NCBI GenBank assembly: GCA_025458105.1
Contig: JALOTD010000031.1
Coordinates: 50,640-114,639 of the forward strand
Reading direction: 5' to 3'
DNA length: 64,000 nt
Source of the DNA: Tabrizicola sp.
GTDB taxonomy: Bacteria; Pseudomonadota; Alphaproteobacteria; Rhodobacterales; Rhodobacteraceae
The position numbers were made by a program, and so were the translations under genes. The notes beneath the pieces are model-generated. The model had not been told where the DNA came from, ran no database searches, and worked only from the letters and a program-made list of their open reading frames with translations. Positions 45,747-54,296 of this stretch are shown in pieces (within the stretch, counting starts at the first letter, position 1; each line of letters opens with the position of its first letter).

Positions 45747-46511
45747 ATGCCCACCGCCTCCCTGTCTCTGTTCCGCTTTCACGGGCTTCTGCCCCGGCTG
45801 TGGGTGATTGGACAGATGGCGGCAGCCCGGCTGGCCCTGCGGCGCGAGGCGCATCTGATGTTCTGGAAGCTGTGCGGATCGGGCACGGGCGAGGGGTTCA
45901 CACCGAAACCCAACTGGGGCGTCTGGGCGATTCTGGCGGTCTGGCCGGATGAGGCCTCGGCGCAGGCCGGCGTGGCGCAGGCCAAAGTCTGGCGGCGCTG
46001 GCGGGCGAAGGCTGCAGAAAGTGCCACGGTATTTCTGTCGCCCCTGTCGGCGCGCGGGTCCTGGTCGGGGGTCAACCCCTTCGTGCCCGAACCCGTCCCC
46101 GCCGATCCCAAGGGGCCATTGGCCGTGCTGACCCGGGCCAGCGTCAAGCCGGGGCGCGCGCTGCGCTTCTGGCGGCGGGTGCCGGATATTCAGGCCGTGA
46201 TCGGGGCTGACCCGAATGTGCTGTTCAAGATCGGCATCGGCGAGGTGCCGCTTCTGCATCAGATCACCTTCTCGATCTGGCCCGACGCGGCCAGCATGAC
46301 ACGCTTTGCCCGGGGCGACGGTCCGCACGGCCGCGCGATCAAGGCCGTCCGCGACGAGGGCTGGTTCACCGATGAGCTTTACGCGCGCTTTCGCGTGCTG
46401 GCGGTCGAAGGTGCCTGGAACGGTGCGCCCCTTCTGGCGCGACGGCCCCGCCCCGAGGCCCCTTCGCTGGCCGCCGATACCCCCCTGCCCCTGCCGACCC
46501 CTGCCGAATGA
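45747..46511 (+). CDS. crtA: Spheroidene monooxygenase
   Basis: The 254-residue protein converts spheroidene to spheroidenone with oxygen. Conserved blocks are FHGLLPRLWVIGQM, FWKLCGSGTGEGFTPKPNW, VLTRASVKPGRALRFWRRVPDIQ and FKIGIGEVPLLHQITFSIW. CGGAGGGG lies 4-11 nt before ATG 45747. The much longer open frame upstream is antisense to crtI and is not coding. Confidence 0.95.
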   Translation: MPTASLSLFRFHGLLPRLWVIGQMAAARLALRREAHLMFWKLCGSGTGEGFTPKPNWGVWAILAVWPDEASAQAGVAQAKVWRRWRAKAAESATVFLSPLSARGSWSGVNPFVPEPVPADPKGPLAVLTRASVKPGRALRFWRRVPDIQAVIGADPNVLFKIGIGEVPLLHQITFSIWPDAASMTRFARGDGPHGRAIKAVRDEGWFTDELYARFRVLAVEGAWNGAPLLARRPRPEAPSLAADTPLPLPTPAE

Positions 46512-46519
46512 GGCCGCCC

Positions 46520-47536
46520 ATGACCAAGACCCCGCGCCAGCCTTTCCCTTTCTCGGCCATCGTGGGCCAGGAGGACATGAAGACCGCGATGATCCTGACG
46601 GCGATCGATCCCGGGATCGGCGGCGTTCTTGTCTTTGGCGACCGGGGCACGGGCAAATCGACCGCTGTCCGCGCGCTTGCCGCTTTGCTGCCGCCCATCG
46701 AGGCCGTAGAAGGCTGCCCCGTGAATGCCCCCCGGCGCGACCTGTCCCCCGATTGGGCGCAAGGGGTGGGCGACCGGATGGTGACCAAGCCCACGCCTGT
46801 CGTGGACCTGCCTCTTGGCGTGACCGAAGACCGGGTGGTCGGCGCGCTCGACATCGAACGCGCCCTGACGCGGGGGGAAAAGGCCTTTGAACCCGGCCTT
46901 CTGGCCCGTGCCAACCGGGGCTACCTCTACATCGACGAGGTGAACCTCCTGGAGGATCACATTGTCGACCTTCTTCTCGACGTCGCGCAATCGGGCGAGA
47001 ACGTGGTGGAACGCGAGGGGCTGTCGATCCGCCATGCCGCGCGCTTTGTCCTGGTGGGATCGGGCAACCCCGAGGAAGGCGAGCTTCGGCCGCAGCTACT
47101 TGACCGGTTTGGTCTGTCGGTCGAGGTGACCAGCCCACGGGATATCGCCACGCGGGTCGAGGTCATCAAGCGCCGCGATGCCTATGAGAACGCCTATGAC
47201 CGCTTCATGAAGACTTGGGCACCGATGGATGCGGGCTTGCGCAACCAGATCCTGGCCGCGCGAGCAGCGCTGCCCAAGCTGAAGACGCCCGCTGCCGTGC
47301 TGCACGACTGCGCGGCGCTGTGTCTGGCGCTGGGGTCTGACGGATTGCGCGGCGAGCTGACGCTTCTGCGCGCGGCCCGCGCGCTTGCGGCGTTCGAGGG
47401 TGAGACCTCGGTCAAGCGCGCTCATCTGAAGCGGGTGGCTCCGATGGCCCTGTCACACCGCTTGCGCCGCGATCCCCTGGACGAGGCAGGCTCGGGCGCG
47501 CGGGTGGAACGGTCCCTGGCGGAGGTGCTGCCCTGA
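46520..47536 (+). CDS. bchI: Magnesium chelatase ATPase subunit I
   Basis: The 338-residue AAA+ subunit drives Mg2+ insertion into protoporphyrin IX with BchD and BchH. Walker A is GDRGTGKS (residues 40-47); Walker B is RGYLYIDEVNLL; sensor 1 is LVGSGNPEEGELRPQLLDRFG. GAGG lies 6 nt before ATG 46520. An ATG at 46508 overlaps the crtA stop and is the alternative. Confidence 0.96.
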   Translation: MTKTPRQPFPFSAIVGQEDMKTAMILTAIDPGIGGVLVFGDRGTGKSTAVRALAALLPPIEAVEGCPVNAPRRDLSPDWAQGVGDRMVTKPTPVVDLPLGVTEDRVVGALDIERALTRGEKAFEPGLLARANRGYLYIDEVNLLEDHIVDLLLDVAQSGENVVEREGLSIRHAARFVLVGSGNPEEGELRPQLLDRFGLSVEVTSPRDIATRVEVIKRRDAYENAYDRFMKTWAPMDAGLRNQILAARAALPKLKTPAAVLHDCAALCLALGSDGLRGELTLLRAARALAAFEGETSVKRAHLKRVAPMALSHRLRRDPLDEAGSGARVERSLAEVLP

Positions 47537-49473
47537 GCGAGACCCTGACAGATGCGTCCCTTGAGGCCCCGGCGGTCGAGCCTGGCGCCTCCCTCCCCCC
47601 GGGTGGGGGAGGGATGGGGTGGGGGGGTGTCAGTCAGGGAAATGCCTCGAATTCTGGCCCCCCACCCCCATCCTCTATCCACCGGGGGGAGGCGAGGCGC
47701 GGGGCAGACCCAGCGGCACAAACATCAGAGGCAGAACTGACCGCCTGGAAGCGGGTCGAACTGGCGCTGATGGCGCTGGCGGTTGATCCGGGCGGACTGA
47801 AGGGGCTGTGGCTGCGCGCGCGCGCAGGCCCGGTGCGTGATCGGGCGACGGCGGCGCTGGCCGCACTGCCGCTGCCGCAGCGGCGCTTGCATCCCGGAAT
47901 CGGGGATGAGGCGCTGTTCGGCGGGCTGGATTTGACCGCGACTTTGGCAGCGGGGCGACCTGTGCGGTCCGAGGGGCTCTTGGCGCAGCCTGCGGCGCTG
48001 GTCCTGACCATGGCGGAACGCTGCCCGGCGGGCCTGGCCGCGCGGCTCGGTCAGGCGCTGGACGGCCCCGGTCCTTGCCTGATCGCCCTGGACGAAGGGG
48101 CCGAGACCGAAGAGGCACTGCCCCCCGCTTTGGCCGACCGTCTGGCCCTGTTCCTGACACTGGACGGGATTGCCGAGGCGGATGCTCCGCCCCTGGCGCT
48201 GGACCAGAAGGCCTTGGCCGTCGCGCGGGACCGCCTGCCCCGGCTGCGCGTGCCCGCCACGGTGGGCGAACGGCTGACCGGCGTGGCGCTGGCCTTGGGC
48301 ATCCCGGGCCTGCGCGCGCCCCTTTTGGCGCTGCGGCTGGCGCGGGTTCTTGCGGCGCTACGGGGCCACGCGGGCGTGCGGCGCGAGGATGTGCTGACAG
48401 CGGCGGAACTCGCTTTCGCGCACCGGGCGCGGACCTTTCCCGAGGTGGTGCCGGAGGCCCCTGCCCCGCCCCCGCCCGATTCGGGAACCGAAGAGGAGCA
48501 GAGCGACAGCCTGGACCTGCCCGAAGAGCTGATCCTGGAGGCGGTGAAGGCCGCCCTTCCCGCCGATCTCTTGGACCGGCTGACCACCGCGCGCGCGGCA
48601 CGCGCGCTGAAGGGCGGAACCGGCGCGGGCGAGGCGCGCGCCGGACACAAGCGGGGACGGCCCTTGCCCTCACGCCCTGGCAAACCGGATGCGAACCACA
48701 GGCTGGACCTGATCGCCACCTTGCGCGCGGCGGCCCCCTGGCAGGCGGTACGGCAGCGCGCGCTCTCAGCACCAGGACTGACGGCGCAACCCGCGCCTCC
48801 CTCTCCCCCCGGGGGAGAGGGCCGGGGTGAGGGGGAAGCCGCAGCGCGGCGTTTGCACATCCGCCCGTCGGATCTGCGGATCCGCCGCCATCAGGAACGC
48901 AGCGAGCGCGTGCTGATCTTCGTAGTCGATGCCTCGGGGTCCGCCGCGCTCGCCCGGCTGGCCGAAGCGAAGGGGGCGGTGGAGCTTCTCCTCGCCCGCG
49001 CCTATGCCCGGCGCGACCATGTGGCGCTGATCGCGTTCCGGGGGCCTGGGGCCGAGCTGATCCTGCCGCCAACGCGGTCCCTGGTGCAGACCAAGCGCCG
49101 GCTCTCGGGCTTGCCGGGGGGCGGGGGGACACCTTTGGCGGCGGCACTGCGGCTGGCGGGCGAGACGGCGCTCCGCGCCCGGTCCCGGGGCCTGACGCCG
49201 GTGCTGGCGCTGCTGACCGACGGGCGGGCCAATATTGCGCTGGACGGTGCTGCGGGGCGCGAGCGGGCCGAGGCGGATGCGGCCGCGATGGCGCGGGGCT
49301 GGCGCGCGACCGGGGCGGCCTCGGTCGTGATCGACACCGCCAGTCGCCCCGAGGCGGGGCTGCGACGGCTGGCGCAAACGTTGGGCGGGGTCTACCTGCC
49401 CCTGCCCCGTGCCGACGCGGCGCGCCTCTCCACCGCGCTTGAGGCGGCGCTGGGACCGGTGCAAGCTGGCTGA
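47533..49473 (+). CDS. bchD: Magnesium chelatase subunit D with two in-frame repeat insertions
   Basis: The frame is open from a CTG at 47533, which overlaps the bchI stop as CTGA and has GGAGG 7 nt upstream, to 49473 (646 residues). Known BchD has about 560. Residues from AELTAWKRVELALMALA onward match an inactive AAA+ domain. An acidic-proline linker follows (EAPAPPPPDSGTEEEQS), and the integrin-I/MIDAS domain has VDASGSAALARLAEAKGAVELLL. The excess length comes mainly from GC-rich palindromic repeats at 47586-47699 and 48799-48835, translated as Pro/Gly-rich peptide. The first in-frame ATG is 47614, inside the first repeat. BchD forms the two-ring motor with BchI. Confidence 0.88.
   Translation: MSETLTDASLEAPAVEPGASLPPGGGGMGWGGVSQGNASNSGPPPPSSIHRGEARRGADPAAQTSEAELTAWKRVELALMALAVDPGGLKGLWLRARAGPVRDRATAALAALPLPQRRLHPGIGDEALFGGLDLTATLAAGRPVRSEGLLAQPAALVLTMAERCPAGLAARLGQALDGPGPCLIALDEGAETEEALPPALADRLALFLTLDGIAEADAPPLALDQKALAVARDRLPRLRVPATVGERLTGVALALGIPGLRAPLLALRLARVLAALRGHAGVRREDVLTAAELAFAHRARTFPEVVPEAPAPPPPDSGTEEEQSDSLDLPEELILEAVKAALPADLLDRLTTARAARALKGGTGAGEARAGHKRGRPLPSRPGKPDANHRLDLIATLRAAAPWQAVRQRALSAPGLTAQPAPPSPPGGEGRGEGEAAARRLHIRPSDLRIRRHQERSERVLIFVVDASGSAALARLAEAKGAVELLLARAYARRDHVALIAFRGPGAELILPPTRSLVQTKRRLSGLPGGGGTPLAAALRLAGETALRARSRGLTPVLALLTDGRANIALDGAAGRERAEADAAAMARGWRATGAASVVIDTASRPEAGLRRLAQTLGGVYLPLPRADAARLSTALEAALGPVQAG
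47586..47699. repeat. Inverted pair of GC-rich palindromic repeats in the bchD N-terminal region
   Basis: Left arm 47586-47628 contains TCCCCCCGGGTGGGGGAGGG then ATGGGGTGGGGGGG. The reverse complement of the right arm (47656-47699) reads TCCCCCCGGTGG, a short variable part, then GGATGGGGGTGGGGGG. The two thus form one large inverted repeat around a central 27-nt spacer. A single related copy lies at 54310-54350. Confidence 0.75.
48799..48835. repeat. Palindromic repeat in the bchD linker
   Basis: CCCTCTCCCCCC and GGGGGAGAGGG form a perfect-type palindrome followed by CCGGGGTGAGGGGG. It is in frame and encodes PPSPPGGEGRGEGE between the linker and the integrin-I domain. Very similar hairpins are scattered between genes in many proteobacteria; here one is part of a protein. 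Confidence 0.75.
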
Positions 49474-50319
49474 ATGACCGAGCATGATCCGCCCTCCGAC
49501 TGGCCCCTCTGCGCCCATGCCCGCCGCATCCGCGCGCGGCACGACTGGTGGGTGGTGGAGCATGGAACGGGGCCGGACATCCTCCTCCTGCATGGCGCAG
49601 GCGGGTCGGGGCATTCCTTCCGGCATCTGGCCCCGCTGCTTTCGGGGTTCCGCTGTCTGATCCCCGACCTGCCGGGCCAGGGCTTCACCCGGACGGGCAC
49701 GCGCGGGCGGTTCGGCATCGCACCGATGGCCGAGGATATTGCCGCGCTGTGTCAGGCGGCAGGCTGGCAGCCGCGCCTGGTGCTGGGGCATTCGGCCGGG
49801 GTGCCCCTGGCGCTGCAGCTGTCAACGCTCATGCAGGTGGAGCGCGTGATCGGGCTCAACGCAGCTTTGGGCGTGTTCGAGGGTGCGCCGGGGTTCCTGT
49901 TTCCGCTCTTGGCCCGGGCGCTCGCGGCGACACCCTTCGTGCCCGCGATGGTCAGCAGGCTTTGGGGCAACGAGATCAAGGTGCGCGCGCTGATCGAGGG
50001 CACGGGCTCGCATCTGGATGCCGCAGGGATCGCGCAATATGTCACCCTGGTGCGTCGCGCGGCGCATGTAGACGGGACGCTGGGGATGATGGCCGCCTGG
50101 CGGGTGGACCGGCTGATGGCGGGGGCACCGGGGTTGACGGTGCCGACACTTCTGGTCGCCAATGCCGGGGACCGGGTGGTGCCGTCGAAGATCAGCCATG
50201 CGGCCGCGCGGATGCTGCCGCGGGCGGAGGTGCGCGAGATGCCGGGGCTTGGGCATCTGGCGCACGAGGAAGATGCGGGCGCAGTGCTTGCGGCCTTTTC
50301 CGACTGGCTGGGCCGGTAG
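49474..50319 (+). CDS. bchO: BchO, alpha/beta hydrolase linked to magnesium chelatase
   Basis: The 281-residue alpha/beta-fold protein has the oxyanion block LLLHGAGGSGHSFRHLAPLL. The nucleophile motif is LGHSAGVPLAL, the acid is in LLVANAGDRVVPS and the His is in GLGHLAHEED. BchO is a conserved accessory of uncertain reaction in bacteriochlorophyll synthesis. The start follows the bchD stop directly (TGAATG). Confidence 0.93.
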   Translation: MTEHDPPSDWPLCAHARRIRARHDWWVVEHGTGPDILLLHGAGGSGHSFRHLAPLLSGFRCLIPDLPGQGFTRTGTRGRFGIAPMAEDIAALCQAAGWQPRLVLGHSAGVPLALQLSTLMQVERVIGLNAALGVFEGAPGFLFPLLARALAATPFVPAMVSRLWGNEIKVRALIEGTGSHLDAAGIAQYVTLVRRAAHVDGTLGMMAAWRVDRLMAGAPGLTVPTLLVANAGDRVVPSKISHAAARMLPRAEVREMPGLGHLAHEEDAGAVLAAFSDWLGR

Positions 50320-50328
50320 CACCTGGCG

Positions 50329-50396
50329 CCGATTTCTTCGAAGAAATCGGATCGGAGCCTTTGAAGGCTCCGGTGCGGAATTTTCGAAAATTCCGC
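50329..50396. terminator. Three tandem palindromes between convergent bchO and idi
   Basis: Three perfect palindromes lie in a row: 50329-50350 (22 bp, centred on TTCGAA), 50353-50372 (9-bp arms CGGAGCCTT/AAGGCTCCG) and 50375-50396 (22 bp, centred on TTCGAA). They fill nearly the whole 90-bp gap and would fold in both transcripts, so a bidirectional terminator is likely. Confidence 0.8.
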
Positions 50397-50409
50397 CCGC
50401 GCTCGTGAT

Positions 50410-50958
50410 TTAGCGGACGCTCATCATCCGGGCGCCGAAGATCTGGTCGAGATGGTCGTTCAGGTAGATGCGCAGCCAGGGTGTGAACCGGTCGGGCTGA
50501 CGCAGGACCTCGGCCTTCAGATCGTAAAGGTCGACCCAGCGCACTTCTTCGACCTCGGAGGCGACGGGAGCAATGGCCAGACCCACAGCGGCCTCGGCCA
50601 CGAAAATGTCGACCAGTTCATGCTCGATCAGGCCCTGACCAACGTCCGCACGGTATTCGACGCGGCCCGCGTAACTGGGATAAAGGCCGGTGATCCCCAA
50701 TTCCTCACGCAAACGGCGGACGGCGCAGGTTGCGACCTCTTCGTCCCAGCGGGGATGCGTGCAGCAGGTGTTGGCCCAAAGGCCGGGCGTGTGATACTTG
50801 CCCGCCGCGCGCTTCTGGATCAGGACGCGCGCGCCTTCCATCACGAAGACCGACACCGCCTTGTGGCGCAGCCCGCGCTGGTGCGCCTCCAGCTTCCCGA
50901 CAGGCATGAGCCGCCCGTCGACCCAGGCCGGGATCATCTCTTCCAGCGCGCCGTCCAT
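50410..50958 (-). CDS. idi: Isopentenyl-diphosphate delta-isomerase, type I
   Basis: The 182-residue Nudix-fold isomerase interconverts IPP and DMAPP. The conserved Cys block is HTPGLWANTCCTHPRWDEEVATCAVRRLREELG and the catalytic Glu block is GLIEHELVDIFVA. Its ATG overlaps the bchP stop by 1 nt (TGATG); ATG 50967 is an in-frame alternative. It supplies substrate for CrtE and the phytyl tail. Confidence 0.95.
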   Translation of the reverse strand: MDGALEEMIPAWVDGRLMPVGKLEAHQRGLRHKAVSVFVMEGARVLIQKRAAGKYHTPGLWANTCCTHPRWDEEVATCAVRRLREELGITGLYPSYAGRVEYRADVGQGLIEHELVDIFVAEAAVGLAIAPVASEVEEVRWVDLYDLKAEVLRQPDRFTPWLRIYLNDHLDQIFGARMMSVR

Positions 50959-52145
50959 CAGACCCATCCGGGCTTCACGAGGCCCAACAGATGCGCCACG
51001 TTCTTCACGCCGATCTTCAAGTGCGCCAAGGGCCGCGCGGCCACGAGTTTCTTGTTCATGTAGGCCTCGAAGGTCAGCTTCTGCACGTCGATGTCGTGGC
51101 AGAGGCTGACAAAGCGCTCTCGCCGTTCGTCGGACTTGTAGTAGGCGTCCTGCATCGTCCGCAAGACCTTGAAGACGGTCTTGTTGTCGCGCATGAAGAG
51201 CTTCCGCGCGAGTTTCAGGTCCTTGGCCAGGCCAGAGGCGAGCGCCGCCTGGGCCGCTGTCGCGGCCACTCGGCCGCCGAGCATTGCATAGTAGATACCC
51301 TCGCCCGAACTGGGTGCCACCACTCCCGCTGCATCGCCCGCAAGCACCACGTCCCGGCCATTGTCCCAACGGTCGAGCGGCTTCAAGGGGATCGGCGCGC
51401 CTTCCTTGCGGATGGTTTCACAGCCTGACAGACCACTCGCGGCGCGCAGGTCAGCCGTGGCGCGCTTGAGGTCCACACCGTCCTTGCCAGTGCCCATGCC
51501 GACCGATGCCTGTGCGCCGTGCGGGAAGACCCAGCCGTAGAAATCGGGAGAAATCCGACCGTCATAGATCACGTCGCAGCGTTTCGGGTCGTAGTCCTTG
51601 TTTGCGGGCGGAGCCTTTATGATCTCATGGTAGGCGATGACGTAAGGAATGGTGTCGCCGCCCGGAACCTCATCCCGCGCGACATCGGACCGCGCGCCGT
51701 CGGCGCCGATGATGTATCTCGTGCGGCTGCGCTGCTCGGTGCCCGTGGCCTTGTCGCGCCAGACGACATGAGTGCCCTCGGCATCGCGTTCGATCCGCAG
51801 GTAGGTGCCGGTCAGCCGGTCAGCCCCGGCCTCAACCGCGCGAACGCGCAGGAATTCGTCGAAATGTTCGCGGTCGACCATGCCGACAAAGCCGTTTTCG
51901 ATGTGAATGTCCACCGAACGACCGCTGGGCGAGATCATGCGGGCGACATCGACCTTGGCGACCAGAAGCGCATCGGGAATGGCGAAGTCCTTGATCGCCC
52001 GGGGCGGGATCGCGCCGCCGCAGGGCTTGATCCGGCCCGCGCGGTCGAGCATAGCGACACGCTTGCCGGCGCGCGCCAGATCCTCGGCCGCCGTGGCCCC
52101 GGCCGGGCCGCCGCCCACGACGAAGACGTCATAGCTCATGGTCAC
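50958..52145 (-). CDS. bchP: Geranylgeranyl reductase
   Basis: The 395-residue FAD/NADPH enzyme reduces the geranylgeranyl tail of bacteriochlorophyll to phytyl. The FAD motif is VFVVGGGPAGATAAEDLARAG; the block RIKPCGGAIPPRAIKDF is typical, and GDAAGVVAPSSGEGIYYAMLGG is the second FAD motif. It overlaps the pucC-like stop by ATGA; ATG 52139 is a possible start. Confidence 0.96.
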   Translation of the reverse strand: MTMSYDVFVVGGGPAGATAAEDLARAGKRVAMLDRAGRIKPCGGAIPPRAIKDFAIPDALLVAKVDVARMISPSGRSVDIHIENGFVGMVDREHFDEFLRVRAVEAGADRLTGTYLRIERDAEGTHVVWRDKATGTEQRSRTRYIIGADGARSDVARDEVPGGDTIPYVIAYHEIIKAPPANKDYDPKRCDVIYDGRISPDFYGWVFPHGAQASVGMGTGKDGVDLKRATADLRAASGLSGCETIRKEGAPIPLKPLDRWDNGRDVVLAGDAAGVVAPSSGEGIYYAMLGGRVAATAAQAALASGLAKDLKLARKLFMRDNKTVFKVLRTMQDAYYKSDERRERFVSLCHDIDVQKLTFEAYMNKKLVAARPLAHLKIGVKNVAHLLGLVKPGWV

Positions 52146-53425
52146 TCTCCCGGAACGAGGGTTGCGGCGGGGCGCAAGCGGCCACCGTCGATGATGCGCC
52201 AGGCCATGAGGCCCGCGGCAAGGAACAAGGCGGCCTCGGCCGCAAAGACCAGGCTGAAGGCGTCGGCCGTGTCTCCAGACAGGCGGAGGAGGTCGACCAG
52301 CGCTGCCCCTGCAAACCCGCCAAGGCCTTGCGCGATGGCCTGGCTTGCGCCCCAGACGCCCATCCGCGTGCCTTCGCGGCCCGTGCGGCCCTGCCCGGCG
52401 AGTTGCATCATCGCCCCGATCGAAGCGATGGCGAACATGCCGTTGAAGACGCCCAGGATGGTGACGGCGGGGGTGAGGAGGTTAAGGCCGGTCTGGCCGA
52501 GGGCGGCAATGGCCGCGAGCGATATCGCCGAGCCAAGACAACCGGCGGTGACCCAGAGCTTCAGCGTGCCAAGCCGCAGGCCCGAGACAGCGATCCCCAC
52601 GGCCAGCATGCCGACGAACATGCCGCCATGCTGCGCACCCGACAGGCTGGTGGACTGGCCAGGGGTGAAGGCGAAGACGAGGCCTGCGTAGGGTTCAAGG
52701 ATCAGTTCCTGCAGGAAGAAGGCGGTCATCGACAGGAAGATGAACAGGGTGAAGGTGCGGGTGCGCGGCTCGGACCAGACCTCGGCCAGGCCTTTGCGCA
52801 GCGGCGTCTCGTCCGGCAAGCGCGACGGGATGACCTTGGCCTCGATCCCCCAGATCGCGGCGGCGGTCAGCGCCACGGCCCCCAGGGTGACGACGGCGAC
52901 GATCGTCATCAGGCGGTGCGCGGAATACGGGTCAAGCAGCGCTCCGATCGTGCCTGATGTGGCGGCGATGCCGAAGATCATCATCAGCCAGGTGATCGTG
53001 GCGGCGGCGGCGCGTCTTTGCGGGGCGCATCCCGAAGCGAGGAGCGCCAGAAGCGAGGTGCCGGAAGCGCCCGCGCCGATCCCGATCAGGATGTAGGCGA
53101 GAACAGAGAGGGCCAGGCCTGCGCCCTGCCCCGCCATCCCCAGTGCGACCATCAGCGAGGCGAGGAAGGCCCCGGCACAGAGGATCGCCATGCCGCCGAT
53201 GATGAAGCGGGTGCGGTTGCCTTGGGCGTCCGACCAGAAGCCCCAGCTGGGCCTTGTGATCTGGACGAAGGAATGGAGCGCAACCAGCGCCCCCGACAGC
53301 ATGGCCGGAAGCGCCAGTTCCACCGTCATCAGCCGGTTGAGGGTTGAGGTCGTCAGGACCACGACCGCGCCGATGCAAAGCTGCACCAGGCCAAGGCGGG
53401 CGATCTGGGTCCAGGACAGGGTCAT
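52142..53425 (-). CDS. PucC/LhaA-family membrane protein of the bchP-bchG operon
   Basis: The 427-residue, 12-helix MFS-type protein belongs to the PucC family. Members act as chlorophyll or light-harvesting assembly factors. Typical stretches are LGLVQLCIGAVVVLTTSTLNRLMTVELALPAMLSGALVALH, RPSWGFWSDAQGNRTRFIIGG and LMMIFGIAATSGTIGALLDPYS. It corresponds to the ORF428-type gene of R. capsulatus, between bchG and bchP, and probably handles newly made bacteriochlorophyll. ATGA overlaps occur at both ends. Confidence 0.92.
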   Translation of the reverse strand: MTLSWTQIARLGLVQLCIGAVVVLTTSTLNRLMTVELALPAMLSGALVALHSFVQITRPSWGFWSDAQGNRTRFIIGGMAILCAGAFLASLMVALGMAGQGAGLALSVLAYILIGIGAGASGTSLLALLASGCAPQRRAAAATITWLMMIFGIAATSGTIGALLDPYSAHRLMTIVAVVTLGAVALTAAAIWGIEAKVIPSRLPDETPLRKGLAEVWSEPRTRTFTLFIFLSMTAFFLQELILEPYAGLVFAFTPGQSTSLSGAQHGGMFVGMLAVGIAVSGLRLGTLKLWVTAGCLGSAISLAAIAALGQTGLNLLTPAVTILGVFNGMFAIASIGAMMQLAGQGRTGREGTRMGVWGASQAIAQGLGGFAGAALVDLLRLSGDTADAFSLVFAAEAALFLAAGLMAWRIIDGGRLRPAATLVPGE

Positions 53426-54245
53426 GCGAGGCCTCTGAGCGCGAAGGCGGTGACCATCATTCCGGTAACGTAGAGAACGACCCCAGTGCCGTTGTACCAG
53501 GGCGCCTTGCCCTTCGGGTCACGGAACAGGACGCGCATGGCGGCGATCTGGAGGCCAAGAAGCGCGGTGACGGCCAGCGCGTGCCAGGGTTGGCCGAGGA
53601 CGAGGAGGAAAGCGACGACCAGCGCCTGCGCCATACCCATGACGGTGCAGGCGATCTTGGCCGCGACTTCCGGGCCAAGGAGCACCGGGAGCGAGCGGAC
53701 ACCGTGCTGGCGGTCACCCTCCAGGGCCTTGAAATCATTGAGGGTCATGATGCCATGCGCGCCAAAGGCGTAAAGCGCGGCCATGGCCACGATCTCGAAC
53801 CTTGGGGCGGCACTCAGCAGGACAGCAGCGCCGGTGAACCAGGGAAGCCCTTCATACATCAGGCCCACAAGGCCCGGCCCGTACCAGGCGTTGCGCTTCA
53901 GGCGAATGGGTTCTGCGCTGTAGGCCCAGGCGGCGAGGACGCCCACCACGGTCGCGCCAAAGCCCCAGGGGCCAAGAAGCCAGCCCACGGCCAGCGAAAG
54001 GACCGTCATGGCCAGCGCGATCCAGAGGCCCCAGCGCCCGGGAATGCGGCCCGAGGGGATCGGGCGGTCGGGTTCACCATGCCAAGGACGACAAGCGCCC
54101 AGTTTTCCAGAACTGGGATGCCAGAGGAGACGGCCCCGCATAGAAAGGCCCAGACCGGCGGGAACCAAGTGATGGGCTTGATAAGCCGCAGCATCGCGCG
54201 CGGCTCGGGCAAGGTGCGGGACGGGTAAGTGGCGCTTACAGTCAT
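53422..54245 (-). pseudogene. bchG: Bacteriochlorophyll synthase, internal gap and frameshift
   Basis: The start frame reads ATYPSRTLPEPRAMLRLIKPITWFPPVW...WALVVLGM, then changes frame near 54075-54080 into EPDRPIPSGRIPGRWGLWIALAM, which runs to the normal C-terminus. The part that should lie between them is missing. In UbiA-type BchG proteins it contains the NDWYDRHVDAIN-type Asp-rich motif that binds Mg2+ and the isoprenoid diphosphate. The span is 824 nt, where about 905-910 is expected. As written, the last esterification step would be lost. As with pufL, an assembly gap is more likely than a true mutation. Confidence 0.88.
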
Positions 54246-54246
54246 G

Positions 54247-54264
54247 TGTCAATTAAACCTTACA
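54247..54264 (-). promoter_or_regulatory. PpsR/CrtJ operator abutting the bchG start
   Basis: An exact TGT-N12-ACA palindrome lies 1 bp upstream of the bchG ATG. No good Shine-Dalgarno sequence fits between them (AAGG is 13 nt away). Either the real start is downstream, or the transcript is nearly leaderless, or the site is an internal repressor site. Confidence 0.75.
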
Positions 54265-54296
54265 CAAGGGAGTCGGGCAAGCAGAGATTTGTCGCA

